Positions 12,180-22,858 of a DNA stretch of 64,000 bases are shown piece by piece. The stretch is from contig CM018033.1 in the NCBI GenBank assembly GCA_008638375.1, positions 13,235,380 through 13,299,379 on the forward strand. The letters are read 5' to 3'. The position numbers and the translations under genes were made by a program. The notes below the pieces were generated by a model, which made no database searches, had not been told where the DNA came from, and saw only the letters and a program-made list of their open reading frames with translations. Within the stretch, counting starts at the first letter, position 1. Every line of letters starts with the position of its first letter. Source of the stretch: Nyssa sinensis (Eukaryota > Streptophyta > Magnoliopsida > Cornales > Nyssaceae).

Positions 12180-13577
12180 AGCCGTTCCCAGTGTCGACCC
12201 AAACTCATAGCGGGTTTTAGTCTCTCTCCTATATTCTTTGTATTATTTTTTTTTTTAAATTCATCTCATTAAGAACTCGGAGTTGAAGACATTTTACCAT
12301 CCCTATCCTCATTTTTGGCTGGGCCAGGCAAACTGATGTCTCTTGGGTCCAAAAAAAAATTAAGGGCGACTTTAACAGATGGGGTGAGTCGGTCATTTTG
12401 CGAGAACCCGGCATGACAACACTCCGGGGGTTTGGTCTTTGATCGTTTGAGGGGTCATTTGACAAATGTTGGTGATGGGGTTTGAGAACATTAGAGGCGG
12501 ATGATTTACAGCTGGTGTACCGTCATCCATCCTCAACACAACCATTCTCTGTCGTTACCATGGCGAACCTAGACCAGAGCCCATCTCTACCACCATAATT
12601 CACCATCACGAACAATAATCAATCACCACCGTCACCGCCACCGTCGCACCCCATCTCCATAGTCACCATCCCACCACAGCCCCACGAGCACCATCTTCTT
12701 CCTCACTGTAAAGCTCCGTCGCCGTTCTTGTTGCCTGGTACATCCCTGTTTGTCTTCCGTCAGAACCTTATTGCGACCATTCGCACCAGCCTTGTCGCCG
12801 TCTGACTCGGCAGCTATCGGTCCAGATTAGGTTATCACACCCACCCACGATCTGAGCACGAAGCTGTTGGTAATCAAGACCAAGCTCACCCCCGATTTCA
12901 CCTTCTTAGCCGATCTGTAACAGCATCGCCATATAGGTACAACCCATTGTAAACCATTACCGGGTTCATCGCCTAAAGTCTTTTAAGTGTTAATTTTCAG
13001 TTTTATCAAATATTCCCTCTGTTTATCTGTGTTTAAGTTGGGTACATTTCCAGGTTGTTTGGATTTGGTAAGGTCACTTAGTGAATCTTCCTCATATGTT
13101 TTGATTATTTGTTGTTTTAATAAATTTTGTGACTCAATTGAGTTGTTAGTGAGTCCGATTGTTCCAATTTTTTTAGTGTTGACTGAACCGAACTTAAGAC
13201 TCTGTTCTTAGTATTATTTTTGGTCTTTTAGAGCAGTGAATTGGCAACTCACTGAGTGTCATGCATGGAATTGTATACTTCTTGTTGCTTTCTACCTTGT
13301 TAGTAACTTGATTTCTTTAGTGCCTAGTCATCTTGTCATTAATTTTGCACATTTTTGCTCATCATTTTTTGAGGGTTTAGGTGTTTTTCAGTAAACCCAG
13401 TGCTATACTTCTGCGATTTGACATGCTTTCAGGGGTTCTTAGGCCCTAATGGACCGATGAACTTCCCTGGCCATTAAAGCATTAGACTATTCTTTTGCCC
13501 CCTTCTTTCTCAAACTAATTTTTGCAATGGAATGTGGAGGTCTTTCTGAAAATGAGGTTGAGAGGAAGACCTTTGTT
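12180..13577. other. Unassigned DNA; CACC-rich segment at 12480-12930
   Basis: 12480-12930 is much more C-rich than its surroundings (many CACCACC/CCATC runs). It has an ATG in strong context (ACCATGG near 12559) whose frame stops after about a dozen codons, and a GT donor-like site after CATATAG near 12933. It could be a 5' leader exon of a gene, conceivably the one at 22859, or an old repeat. 13000-13577 is T-rich and intron-like. No product can be assigned. Confidence 0.3.
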
Positions 13578-13580
13578 TTA

Positions 13581-14445
13581 GAGCAGCTCCAACAGGTTCA
13601 GCAAATCAGCGCTTCAGCAAATTTTGCTGCCCCACATCAGCCAATCATGCTCCAACAGACTCGGTATTCTCCTCTTCAAAATTTGAAGAATTCATTTTAC
13701 TCAGTATATTTGCAGAGTGTTGAACCACTCTTCAACTAATAAAAAAATGATTTTTTTTCAGGGACTGTATAAGCAACAGTGAACGGTACTGTGAACAATT
13801 TAACATCACAAATATTACCGTTCACAAATATTACCGTTGAGAACGGTAATATTTGTAACGGTAATTTATTTATTTTTATAAATATGTTGTGCAATTTTTT
13901 TTTTCACCACTCTCATCCTTCTCATCAAGTTTAGCACTTTGATAATTTTCAAAAATTATTCAAACTTGCTGAATTATTTTCATTCCTCAAATCTTTCATC
14001 TAAATGGATCAATCATTTTTTCCAACACAATTTTCAGAATCACCTGAATTCTCCAGTCAATTCATCGCTCAACCATCTCCGTCCTCCATTCAAATCGATC
14101 CTAAAGCCACAAAAAAATGTGGTGATAGTTTTTTCATTGGAGAAAATACACTTCTTGTGTCATCGTGGCTTACTATTAGTTTGGATCTTGTACAAGGGAA
14201 CGATAAAAAACACAAGACTTATTAGTTTCGAGTGATGGAGTATTTCCACAAGTACAAGACTTACTCGGTATATTTGCATAGTGTTGAAACAAAACTAAAT
14301 AATGTTAAAAAATAAAAATAATAAAATATTAAATTTTGAAGAGTCTTTTGGAGATGCTAAATAAAATCTAACTCTTCAAAGTGCCACATAGGTCACTAAA
14401 GTACATTTTTGAAGAGTGACTTTGTAGAGTCTATTAGAGATGCTC
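13581..14445 (+). mobile_element. PIF/Harbinger-type non-autonomous element, 865 bp
   Basis: Flanked by TTA direct repeats (13578-13580 and 14446-14448), the 3-bp target choice of PIF/Harbinger. Its ends are inverted repeats: GAGCAGCTCCAACAGGTTC on the left and GAGCATCTCTAATAGACTC as the complement of the right end (14 of 19 match). The interior carries a relic of the family's Myb-like ORF1 but no transposase, so it is an internally deleted derivative. The family name comes from the TSD, the termini and the ORF1 resemblance. Confidence 0.82.
14004..14225 (+). pseudogene. Harbinger Myb/SANT-like ORF1 fragment
   Basis: The frame starts MDQSFF and contains LLVSSWLTISLDLVQGNDKK. This resembles the 'LLVSAWLN(I/V)SLDPVQG' core of the Myb-like DNA-binding partner of plant Harbinger transposases. 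A TAG after HKTY interrupts it, and FRVMEYFHKYKT continues in the same frame beyond the stop. About 74 codons survive, against several hundred residues in full proteins, so it is a remnant. Confidence 0.65.
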
Positions 14446-14526
14446 TTAGTTCTCTTTCTTCCTCTAAAGGTTTTTCTACCTTCAAAATGATAGTTATTTT
14501 CTCTACCTTAGTTAATCACAATTAAG

Positions 14527-14686
14527 GGTGGGCTTTGGTGTAACGGTAAGGTTGCTCCATTATGACCAGAATGTCACGAGTTTGAGTCATAGAAACAACT
14601 TCTCCATTTGTGGGGTAAGGTTGCGTACATATAATCCTTTCCATATTCCCTAGTGGTGGGAGCTTCATGCACTGGACACTTTTTCG
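14527..14686 (+). mobile_element. tRNA-derived SINE (Au-like), 160 bp
   Basis: Contains an A-box-like GGTGTAACGGTAAGGTTGC, a B-box-like GAGTTTGAGTC and the Au-SINE-type body (GGTAAGGTTGCGTACA, GGGAGCTTCATGCACTGG). Flanks 14512-14526 and 14687-14701 match at 11 of 15 positions, consistent with an aged target-site duplication. The T-rich end (CACTTTTTCG) is typical of this family. The reverse-strand frame across it is not a gene. Confidence 0.8.
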
Positions 14687-14831
14687 TAAATCACGGTCAA
14701 GGACGACCAAGAAGCACATGGGTGACATCGATGATGAACATCACACCAAATCTTATTTGAATATCACCCTTTTGGATGAGAACTAAACATATCTTTGAGA
14801 CTGGTAAAGAGGTTTTATCTAAGTAGGCTAG

Positions 14832-16414
14832 TGTCACGGGATTGTTTTCTTAAGAGCAAAAAACAGAGGCTTAGCTCGTGATGGCGTTGCCTTGTAACCA
14901 GCCACTCAAACCCACACTCAAGACACACGAAATGAGAAGGGAAAAACTCCCAAAACCTTTTATTCACAAACTCTTTCTGAATACAAAGGACACTCCGAGT
15001 CACCAAGGCTTACAAAGGTGCACTAGGCACTGTGCACACAAACTCACTTACAGATTCTCTCTCATTGCCTCCCTACCTAACAATGGCCATACATGCACTC
15101 AAATATATAAGCACATTACATATAGCAGTTACAAACATAAAGACCCTAGACTATTGCATCTGTCCCTAGCAGTTATGTTGCCACATGTGTTCAGTAGTTA
15201 CAGAAGCCCTCTGATCTACTGCCACCTGTGCATGACGGTTGAGCAGTTACAAACATAAAGGCCCTAGATTATGCCATTTGTCTTGAGCAGTTATGCTGCT
15301 ACACTGATGCTGCCGCATGTGTCTAGAAGTTACAGAAGCCCTCTGATCTACTACCACCTATGCATGGCGGTTGAGCAATTCTGCCGCACTGCTCCAGCCC
15401 ATGCCAGCTGTCCATGCAGTTGCCTTCAACTGCTGCCATGATCTGTGCACATGCTCCACACGGTCTTAGCACTTACCCATGTTGCTGCAACAATTCTGCC
15501 ATTAAGAGACATGGCAGTTGCCCATGTTGCTGTAGCAATTCAGCCACTAAAGGGACATGGCAGTTATCCACGAACTGCCATATGCTGAGTCATGCACCAC
15601 ATCAGCCCTAACCGATCCAGCACTAGTTGAATCAGTTTCCCATGTCTGAAGCCGACACATTTCTCCCACGAGCTTGGAGGTTGTCCTAGCCATGACACTT
15701 CTAACCGTTGCCACCAATGTCTGAACTTCAATATAGTCATGTTTCTCTTAGCTAATGCCTTGTCTAAGCCAACCACTGAACCAGCTTTGGTGCACACGAA
15801 CTAGCCCATTGGTGCCCAAAGCCTAAACCATGCCTTGGCCAACTTTGCCCAACTGAACCACTTGCATGCTGGGGTTGCACCCATGCGATGTCCAAGCAAC
15901 ATTGATCCATAGTGCCCATAAACCGTGCCAAGCCATGCCCTCTCATGCCTTGGTCTTCATATGATTGGCATGCTAGGCTGAGCCTATCCCATGCCCTTGA
16001 GTCATGCCCAAGTCAGATCACCGTCTGCTGACGTCCTCGGTTGTGGTGGAATGTGGAGCCACCTCATGCACCATAACACATGCCTTTGCTCTAACCAACA
16101 ACCTTGCCCCAAAGGTGCCAAGGCCTTCTGTGCACATGGCTTGTTTGCTTATGGCACTCAACTCAGGGGATTGTCCCCCGGACTGATAGGAGTAGACATA
16201 TCCTCTTGCAAAGTCATAATACCCCAGCTGCCTGCTGTGCTCACCCATCTACGCATTGCCTTGGCTAAGGCTGCCCAAGGCATGCAACCAACTGTTGTCA
16301 AAATGTTAAAGTCCACCAACTCTTAGCAATTCTCAAGCAAACTAAGGCATGGCATGCCTCCCCATGCCCATGCCCATGCCCATGCAGCCAAGTTAAGTAA
16401 ATTAAGGTCTGACA
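14832..16414 (-). repeat. 3' LTR of gag-protease element
   Basis: Starts TGTCACGGGATTG and ends GGTCTGACA. It is about 90 bp longer than its partner. Part of the difference is extra CCCATG units near 16356-16385. Confidence 0.87.
16356..16385. repeat. (CCCATG)n hexanucleotide repeat
   Basis: Roughly four CCCATG units here, against two at the equivalent place in the partner LTR (near 19820-19835). Confidence 0.75.
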
Positions 16415-16640
16415 AGCCACCCCTACCAATAGAATCTGATGTCCTCATCGGAATCCACCATTTGCAAGCTAGGCACTGCTTACACTCATTATTGGAACCC
16501 TTCAAATCTTTAGCAAAAACAGAAGTTAAAAATACACAAGTACTTTTGACAAAATCTGCTACTGATGCCCATCAATAGCACAATTTTTAGGCAAGACTGG
16601 TCTTGCTCCATCAACCAATCTGCCCTTAACCCTGTGGAGA

Positions 16641-17247
16641 TTAAGTCTCCAATTTTGGGCCCTTGGCCTGCATGAAACTCAGCATCTCACTTGCAGCTTT
16701 TGGCACTGTTGCATGTTCACCATCTTTGCCCACTAGTGCTTCTAAGTAGGACTTAGGATTCTGTTTTGCATATCCCTCATAGACCTGCAAAGCCGACATT
16801 CTGGCCACTGTCTCTTTCTTTGGCTTGACAGAAGGGACAAAGCATGGACTTGGCATGTTCATCACAAACAAACCATCTAAATGTGGCATGATTGCCACCT
16901 TTGCAACTTGCAAAAACTTAAGCTCAAGGATGACATCAAAATCATCCAGTTGCACCTGCCATGAAATTGCAACACCCGTTCCAATTTCCAACCTTCAAAG
17001 GGGCCTTGTTCACCATGCTACCCATAGCAACCGCTTCAGAATTGGCCACCTTAATTCTGTTATTGGCACTTTGCAGAACCAAGCCTAACTTTCTAACCGC
17101 CTGATTTGCAACAAAGTTGTGGGAGGTACCACTGTCAACCATTGCCTTTACTGCCACGCCATTCAGCAACACATCCACATAGATCAAACCATTCTTTGTG
17201 GATTGGTCCTCGGCCTGTATGGCATTGAGCACTTGAATCAGGTTCAC
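16641..17247 (-). pseudogene. Retropepsin-like aspartic protease, pol truncated before RT
   Basis: 17247-16942 contains the active-site motif AMVDSGTSHNFVA and the strand VKAMVDSG typical of gypsy retropepsins. 16991-16641 continues with the flap/C-terminal part (DDFDVILELKFLQ, where DVILGM is expected, then MPHLDGLFVM) and a protease-RT linker (NPKSYLEALVG...VPKAASEML). The frame ends there, where RT should begin. The two open segments overlap in different frames, so at least one frameshift is present. This enzyme would process Gag. Confidence 0.8.
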
Positions 17248-17257
17248 CCGTGTGACC

Positions 17258-18340
17258 TCATCCTCTAAACTGCTTTCGTCTCCACAGTAATGGCGTTAAG
17301 TTTCTCCTTTTGGGGACAATTTTTGGCACGATGGGGCCCATCACAAATGAAACAGCCACTAGACTGGCTGTTGGAATCCTTAGAATTGGTGGCTTTATCA
17401 CCTTGCCTCTCGAAAGTAGACTTGTCAGCACCTTTGCCAAACTTTCTTTTGTCATACTTTTGTTGGCTTTCTCCTTCCCGTTTCCATCTCCGCTGCTGCT
17501 CTTTGTGTTGCCCTGGGGTTGGTAATCAATCAATGCATCTGCCACTGACATGGCTGCGGATAGGTCTTTGACACCCTGTCGATGCGGTTCAGTTTGTGCC
17601 TAAGTTTGGAGACTCGTCATGAAGCTGAACAACTCATCTTCCTCATACATGTTCTTTATGTCAAGCATGAGTGAGGAGAATTGCTTGACATACTCGCGAC
17701 AACACCCGTGTGTCTGAGCTGCCGTAAAGCATCACGTGCTTGCCACGCCGTGTTGCTTGGAAGAAACTGCTCACGCATTTCATTCACCATCAAGTCCCAA
17801 GTTGTGATCAAAGGACGAGAACTGTCCTATGCTCTTGTTTGCCACCAAAGTTTCATATCAGTAGTTAAATACATATTGGTCATGTCAACTCTCAGATTTC
17901 GGAGTGTGTAAAGCCTTGAAGTAGTGCCCCATATCCCACAAAAAATTCTCCATTTCTTTGGCACTGCGGGTGCCAGAGAACAGTTTGGGGTCAGGAATTT
18001 TCGCCTTCTACACGCCTTCATGCAGAAACGTTCGGTGTTGTGAGCAACCCGCTTGACCAGTGCAACATCCTCCACTAGGATGCGAATTCTGTCCTTCAAG
18101 ATCTCAATCAACGAGGCCACTTCTGTGAGGATTTCATTGATCTGGTGATTGAATTCAAGATAGTGTTCTTCCTTAGCCTTACGAAGTTCTTATTGGGTTC
18201 TTTGGACATTCAGCAACCCTTGTTCTAGCCTTTCACAGAGCACTAGGAACAGACACAACACCATAAGATTGTGGCGGCCCAGCGAAGTCCTCCAGATGCG
18301 TAATCCTTTCCCTCAATTTGGCATTGCCATCGCCTGCCAT
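17258..18340 (-). pseudogene. Gag polyprotein of the gag-protease element
   Basis: The likely start is the ATG at 18340 (MAGDGNAKLRERITHLEDF), a few bases downstream of the primer-binding site. Gag-like segments follow (VDMTNMYLTTDMKLWWQTRA near 17830, and a retrotrans-gag region to about 17560). Near 17360-17310 is a zinc knuckle CFICDGPHRAKNC (CX2CX3HX4C). Several stops and frameshifts break the frame, including a TGA about 38 codons in. Gag packages the element RNA into particles. Confidence 0.78.
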
Positions 18341-18345
18341 GGTTC

Positions 18346-18368
18346 AACAATCCTGACTCTGATATCAA
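18346..18368 (-). other. Primer-binding site, tRNA-Met type
   Basis: The - strand reads TTGATATCAGAGTCAGG next to the LTR, a variant of TTGGTATCAGAGCC. It fixes the element orientation as - strand. Confidence 0.75.
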
Positions 18369-18369
18369 C

Positions 18370-19862
18370 TGTCACGGGATTGTTTTCTTAAGAGCAAAAA
18401 ACAAAGGCTTAGCCTGTGATGGCGTTGACCTGCAACTAGCTACTCAAACCCACACTCAAGACACACAAAATTACAAGGGAAAAACTCTCAACACCTTTTA
18501 TTCACAAACTCTTTCTGAATACGAAGGACACTCCGAGCCATCAAGGCTTACAAAGGTGCACTAGGCACTGTGCACACAAACTCACTTACAAATTTTCTCT
18601 CACTGCCTCCCTGCCTAACAATGTCATACAAGTACTCAAACATATAGGCACATTACGTACAATAGTTACAAACATAAAGGCCCTAGCCTATGCCATCTGT
18701 CCCGAGTAGTTATGCTGCCACACTGATGCTGTCACATGTGCCCAACAGTTATAGAAGCCCTCTGATCTGCTGCCACTTGTGCATGGCGGTTGAGCAATTC
18801 TACTGCACTGCTCTAGCCTATGCCACCTGTCCACGCAGTTGCCTTCAACTGCTGCCATGATCTGTGCACATGCTCCACATGTTCACAACACTTACCCATG
18901 TTGCTACAATAATTTTGCGACTAAAAGACATGGCAGTTACCCATGTTGCTGCACCAATTCAGCCACTGAAGGGACATGACAGTTACCCATGAACTGCCAT
19001 GTGCTGAGTCTGCACCGCATCAGCCCTAACCGACCAGCAGAATTGAATCAGTTTCCCATGTCTGAAGCCAACACATTTCTCCCATGAGCTTAGAGGCTGT
19101 CCTAGCCATGACACCTCTAACCGTTGCCCCAATGTCTGAACTTCAACATAGCCATGTTTGTCCTAACTAATGCCTTGTCTAAGCAAACCACTGAACCAGC
19201 TCTGGTGCACACAGACTAGTCCACTGTTGCCCAAAGCCCAAATCATGCCTTGGCCAACTTTGCCCAACTGAACCACTTGCATGCTGGGGTTGCACCCATG
19301 CCATGCCCAAGCAACATTGATCCATAGTGCCCACAAACCATGCCATGCCGTGCCCACAAACCATGCCAAGCCTTACTCTCTCATGCCTTGGTCTTCATAT
19401 GATTGGCATGCTAGGCTGAGCCTATGCCATGCCCTGGAGTCATGCCCAAGTCAGATCACGATTTGCTGCCATCCTCGGTGGTGGTGGAAGGTGGAGCCAC
19501 CTCATGCCCCATAACACATGCCTTTGCTCTAGCCAACAACCTTGCCCCAAAGGTGCCAAGGCCCTGTGTGCACATGTCTTGCTCGCCCATGGCACCCAGC
19601 TTAGGGGTGTGCCCTCCTATATATGTCAAAGTGACTTTTGCCGGGCTGACAGGAGTAAACATATCCTCTTGCAAAGTCATCATACCCAAGCTGCCTGCTG
19701 CGCGCACCTATGCACTGCCTTGGCTAAGGCTGCCCAAGGCATGCAACCAATTATTGTCAAAATGTTTTAAGTCCACAAACTCTTGGCAATTCTCAAGCAA
19801 CCCAAGGCATGGCATGCCTCCCCATGCCCATGCCGCCAAGTCAAGTAAATTAGGGTCTGACA
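18370..19862 (-). repeat. 5' LTR of gag-protease element
   Basis: Begins TGTCACGGGATTG and ends GGTCTGACA, pairing with 14832-16414. Open frames in both copies are mirrored between the LTRs and are not genes. Confidence 0.87.
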
Positions 19863-19956
19863 ACTAGCTTATATGGTTATGGGTGTGGTTTAGGCTTAAG
19901 CTTCATCCTAGCAACACTAGATTGTGAAATTACATTCATTTAACTCCCTTTATCAA

Positions 19957-20190
19957 TGACAACCTCGCAGACTTGTTACCAAAATTTAACAAATATGTGA
20001 AAATTGTTGATGCACTTCCAATCATCCTTTCCTTCCAGGGTTGATGGGATGCTTGTCCCTCCATTAGTGACAACCTTGCATATTTGATACCAAAATTTGA
20101 CAAACGTGTGAAAAATGTTGGTGCACTTCCAATCATTATTTCTATATTGGTGCACTTCCAATCATTATTTCTTGCAAGGGTTGATAGGAT
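19957..20190. repeat. Degenerate tandem duplication, ~112-bp period
   Basis: GACAACCTCGCAGACTTG at 19957 recurs as GACAACCTTGCATATTTG at about 20069, followed by matching AAAATTTGACAAA and GGTGCACTTCCAATCAT blocks. A further ~26-bp copy of TTGGTGCACTTCCAATC is inserted near 20140-20165. No function can be assigned. Confidence 0.75.
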
Positions 20191-20985
20191 GCACCTAATG
20201 TCATTAATGTGGGTATCACCATGCTCCTAGTCTTTTGCATACTCCTCTTCATAGTCTAATGAGTCAACTGCCTGATCAGCATTGCAGGAGCTACATACCT
20301 AATCAACATCTTCCCTATCAAAATGTTCTCTTGTATCATTGTCTGTGGCCATGGCATATGACCCTTACTGTGACAATGAAAACACTCAATATTGGAACTA
20401 CACTGAAGAGAAGTAGAGATAGTAACCTCTCTAACATAGTAGCACTAGTCCTCTGATTGGGGTTGCTACTAGTCGTGGAAACAATTGTCTTAATCTATGA
20501 AAACCCACTAGATTGGGATTGTGTAACCCCCACTAGACCTCTCAAACAAAATTGACTGTGATTGTTGAAACTCTTTGGCTTGAGAAGTCATTCATCTAAG
20601 AGAACTTGTTCTATTCTTAGATCATTAAGGCTTGAGGTACCTTTAGTCATGGAGGAAGTTGAGTGGCAACCATGTAAGGTGGGCTAAATTCCTTTAGGAC
20701 TATAATTTTGTTCTTAGCCAATGTACAGGTGTTGAAAACAAGCCAACTGACGCTCAGTTGAGTTGTTGCTATGTAGACTGAGTGTTCATGTGATAGGGTT
20801 TGGGAGGCTAAAGGATGATTATCCTACTTGTCCTTATTTTGTTAAATTTTTCCATATGGAAATTGTCACGCCTACATTTATTTCATAATTACAGATAGAT
20901 AGTAATCTATTTTGAAGGTCTAGCCTATTTATTCCTCTCACATCACTTAAGAGATTTTCTAAACACTAACACTAAACCCTAAGCC
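20191..20985. other. Unassigned DNA
   Basis: No sustained frame and no recognisable element. It may be the worn 5' part of the gypsy remnant that follows, but I cannot show this. Confidence 0.3.
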
Positions 20986-22060
20986 ATTCTTATCGCTACA
21001 TGCTAGGAGAGGAGTTGTTCATTTTGGTAGGGATAAGACTGGCTTTGGTTGAGGATACGCTTTATTGGCTGTCCTTGAAAAGGATGGTGCTAAGGTTGTG
21101 TTTTACTATTGCACTTTTTTGTTATCAAAAGTTAGGAAGAAAAACATTGGTTTATGCACTCCCTTACGTGTGCCTCACACATTGTTGAAAGATGAATGGA
21201 TTCTGTGCTTGGGTTGCCAAATACAACTAGAGGACATGATTCTATTATAGTTGTGGTGAATAGGTTCTCAAAGCTGGTTCATTTCATTATTTGTAGTAAT
21301 ATTATTGATGCTTCACTTGTGCCTAAGTTGTACTTTGGGGATATTGTTAGGCTTCATAAGTTGCTGACTTTCACTGTGTCAAATTGGGATGTTAAGTTTT
21401 TTAGTTATTTTTGGAAGACACTTCGAAAACTTTTTGATGCTCAATTGAAGTTTTCCTTTGCTTTCTATTCTAAACTAAGGACAGATCATAGTTACTACAA
21501 TTTGCTCTCTCCTTTGCTAATTGCGAATTGGATCGCACGATCTAAAACGTGGATCATTCACGATTTGGAATGCAAGATTTAGCATTCCAATCTAAAATAT
21601 CGAAAGTTCCAAAAACTCATACAACAAATAAGAAAATACATACATACATCGTTGGAATTTTTATTTTATAATGGCTTGAATTCGTTGGAATTTTTCCAAT
21701 GTGTGTACGTGTATCTATCTATCTATATATATATATATATATATATATGAATATTACAAATACAATAAAAAAGCATATTAAGTTCCAAATAAACATATTT
21801 CATTTCAACAAAGCGATCCTAAGAAGCTTACTCCTAATGTACCACGTTTTATAACAAATGACGATCTACATTCCCATTCTACGTACCATAACGATCCATG
21901 TTCCAGGTAACATTGGGGCGGATTGAGGTTGTTAACAAAAGTCTAGGGAATTTGCTTAGGTGTCTCGCGGGGAGTGTCCAGACCCAGTTAATTGGAACAA
22001 TATGTTGCCAATTACGGAGTTTGCATTTAAAGTTCGGTCAATTAGTTTATTGGCAAGTTT
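20986..22060 (+). pseudogene. Ty3/gypsy integrase remnant, interrupted
   Basis: The + strand shows a degraded zinc-binding region (LALVEDTLYWLSLKR). The catalytic core follows from about 21140 to 21505: LGLPNTTRGHDSIIVVVNRF, LYFGDIVRLHKL, WDVKFFSYFWKTLRKL. It resumes after about 400 bp at 21912-22060 (EVVNKSLGNLLRCLAG, WNNMLPITEFAF). The missing join corresponds to the conserved region around PQTDGQTE. Several frames are needed to read it, so it is dead. No LTRs were found, so it is an isolated fragment. Confidence 0.85.
21506..21911. mobile_element. Unclassified ~400-bp insertion within integrase relic
   Basis: This segment separates two parts of the integrase core that are contiguous in normal elements. 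It contains a TCTA/TA microsatellite (about 21713-21750) and several GGAATG/CATTCC palindromic motifs. I could not identify clear terminal inverted repeats or a target duplication, so the class and exact borders are open. Confidence 0.5.
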
Positions 22061-22069
22061 TGTTATGAG

Positions 22070-22327
22070 ATTGTTCTTTTTATTATTTTTTTTTATTTTA
22101 TTTAAGATACTTTCTCATTTTTGGGTTTTAGGGAAATGTTTCATTTCTCTAATTCTTTTGTTGATGTTTTGGGAGAGCTGAATTGTAATGATGATCCTTT
22201 GTAGTTCTTGCCTTCTTGGTGTCTTTTGGTTGTACAAAGGTTATACCCTTTTTAGCATCTTTGTTTACAATACTAATACTTAACACCCCCTTCCCTCTCC
22301 GCCAAAACCCAAAAAAAAAAAAAAAAA
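22070..22327 (+). mobile_element. Probable LINE 3' tail with poly(A)
   Basis: A T-rich, stop-dense segment with LINE-3'-UTR-like wording (CCTTCTTGGTGTCTTTTGG, CCCTTTTTAGCATC) ends in a run of 17 A at 22311-22327. This looks like a short 5'-truncated L1-type insertion on the + strand. No target duplication was found. Confidence 0.45.
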
Positions 22328-22762
22328 GATCCTCACACATCATCAAGCCTCCGCCTGCCCTTCCCTGCATCCAAGATTTTTATTTACTCCACAGCTTTGT
22401 TTGTCCTCCAGTCCAAATTACCATACACTTGTTCTAGTTTGTCAAATCTGCCTTCATACAGTATGTCATCATTTTTCCTCATCAATTGAATGAATACAAA
22501 TTTGTAACCTAAATGATGGATGTGCACAATATTTGGTCTATTTAGTCTTAAGAACCATAGCAAAGATAAGAAAGAACATTTTTCCCCCCCAGTTAACATA
22601 AATTTGACTATTAGTGTTTGATGGATAATATTATATTTATTTTATTTTTTTCCTTTTTAGTTGCTGCTGTTGCTTGTAGTCCACATGTTCGAGGTTTCTT
22701 GTTTTATTACTAATATTGGTTTACATATCAATTTATACCTTTTTTTTTAGTATGTTATGCAG

Positions 22763-22858
22763 GAAGTTGGTATTAGTTGTTGATTAGAGGTATTTGAACA
22801 AAATAATCTTCAAGTGTACTTCTCATTGTAATTATATATGGGCTGAGTTGTACATTTC
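22763..22858 (+). promoter_or_regulatory. Probable 5' UTR segment of the WDR26-like gene
   Basis: A pyrimidine-rich tract and TTATGCAG at 22755-22762 form a good 3' splice site, so the start codon may lie in a second exon with a leader exon further upstream. A two-codon upstream frame (ATG GGC TGA, 22838-22846) lies 12 bases before the main ATG and in the same frame. Its TGA also shows the main frame cannot extend further upstream. Confidence 0.5.

Larger units (their letters stand above)
14832..19862 (-). mobile_element. Non-autonomous LTR retrotransposon carrying only gag and protease
   Basis: LTRs at 14832-16414 (1583 bp) and 18370-19862 (1493 bp) begin TGTCA and end TGACA. The internal region is only 1955 bp. 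Reading the - strand from a tRNA-Met-type primer site it encodes gag with a zinc knuckle, then a retropepsin, then stops. No reverse transcriptase, RNase H or integrase is present. The flanking 5-mers GCTAG (14827-14831) and ACTAG (19863-19867) differ at one base and may be an aged duplication. The layout recalls TR-GAG-type non-autonomous plant retroelements. The protease type suggests Ty3/gypsy ancestry. Confidence 0.85.

Noticed and set aside
12559..12597. ATG in strong context as the start of a gene
   Set aside because: The frame stops after about a dozen codons and no splice-rescued continuation could be recognised.
14527..14686. A functional tRNA gene
   Set aside because: A- and B-box-like segments are present, but no cloverleaf can be drawn and the body matches a SINE.
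14878..16578. Several open frames in 14.8-16.6 kb and matching ones in 18.4-19.9 kb
   Set aside because: They lie in the two LTR copies of the gag-protease element and are not conserved as proteins between the copies.
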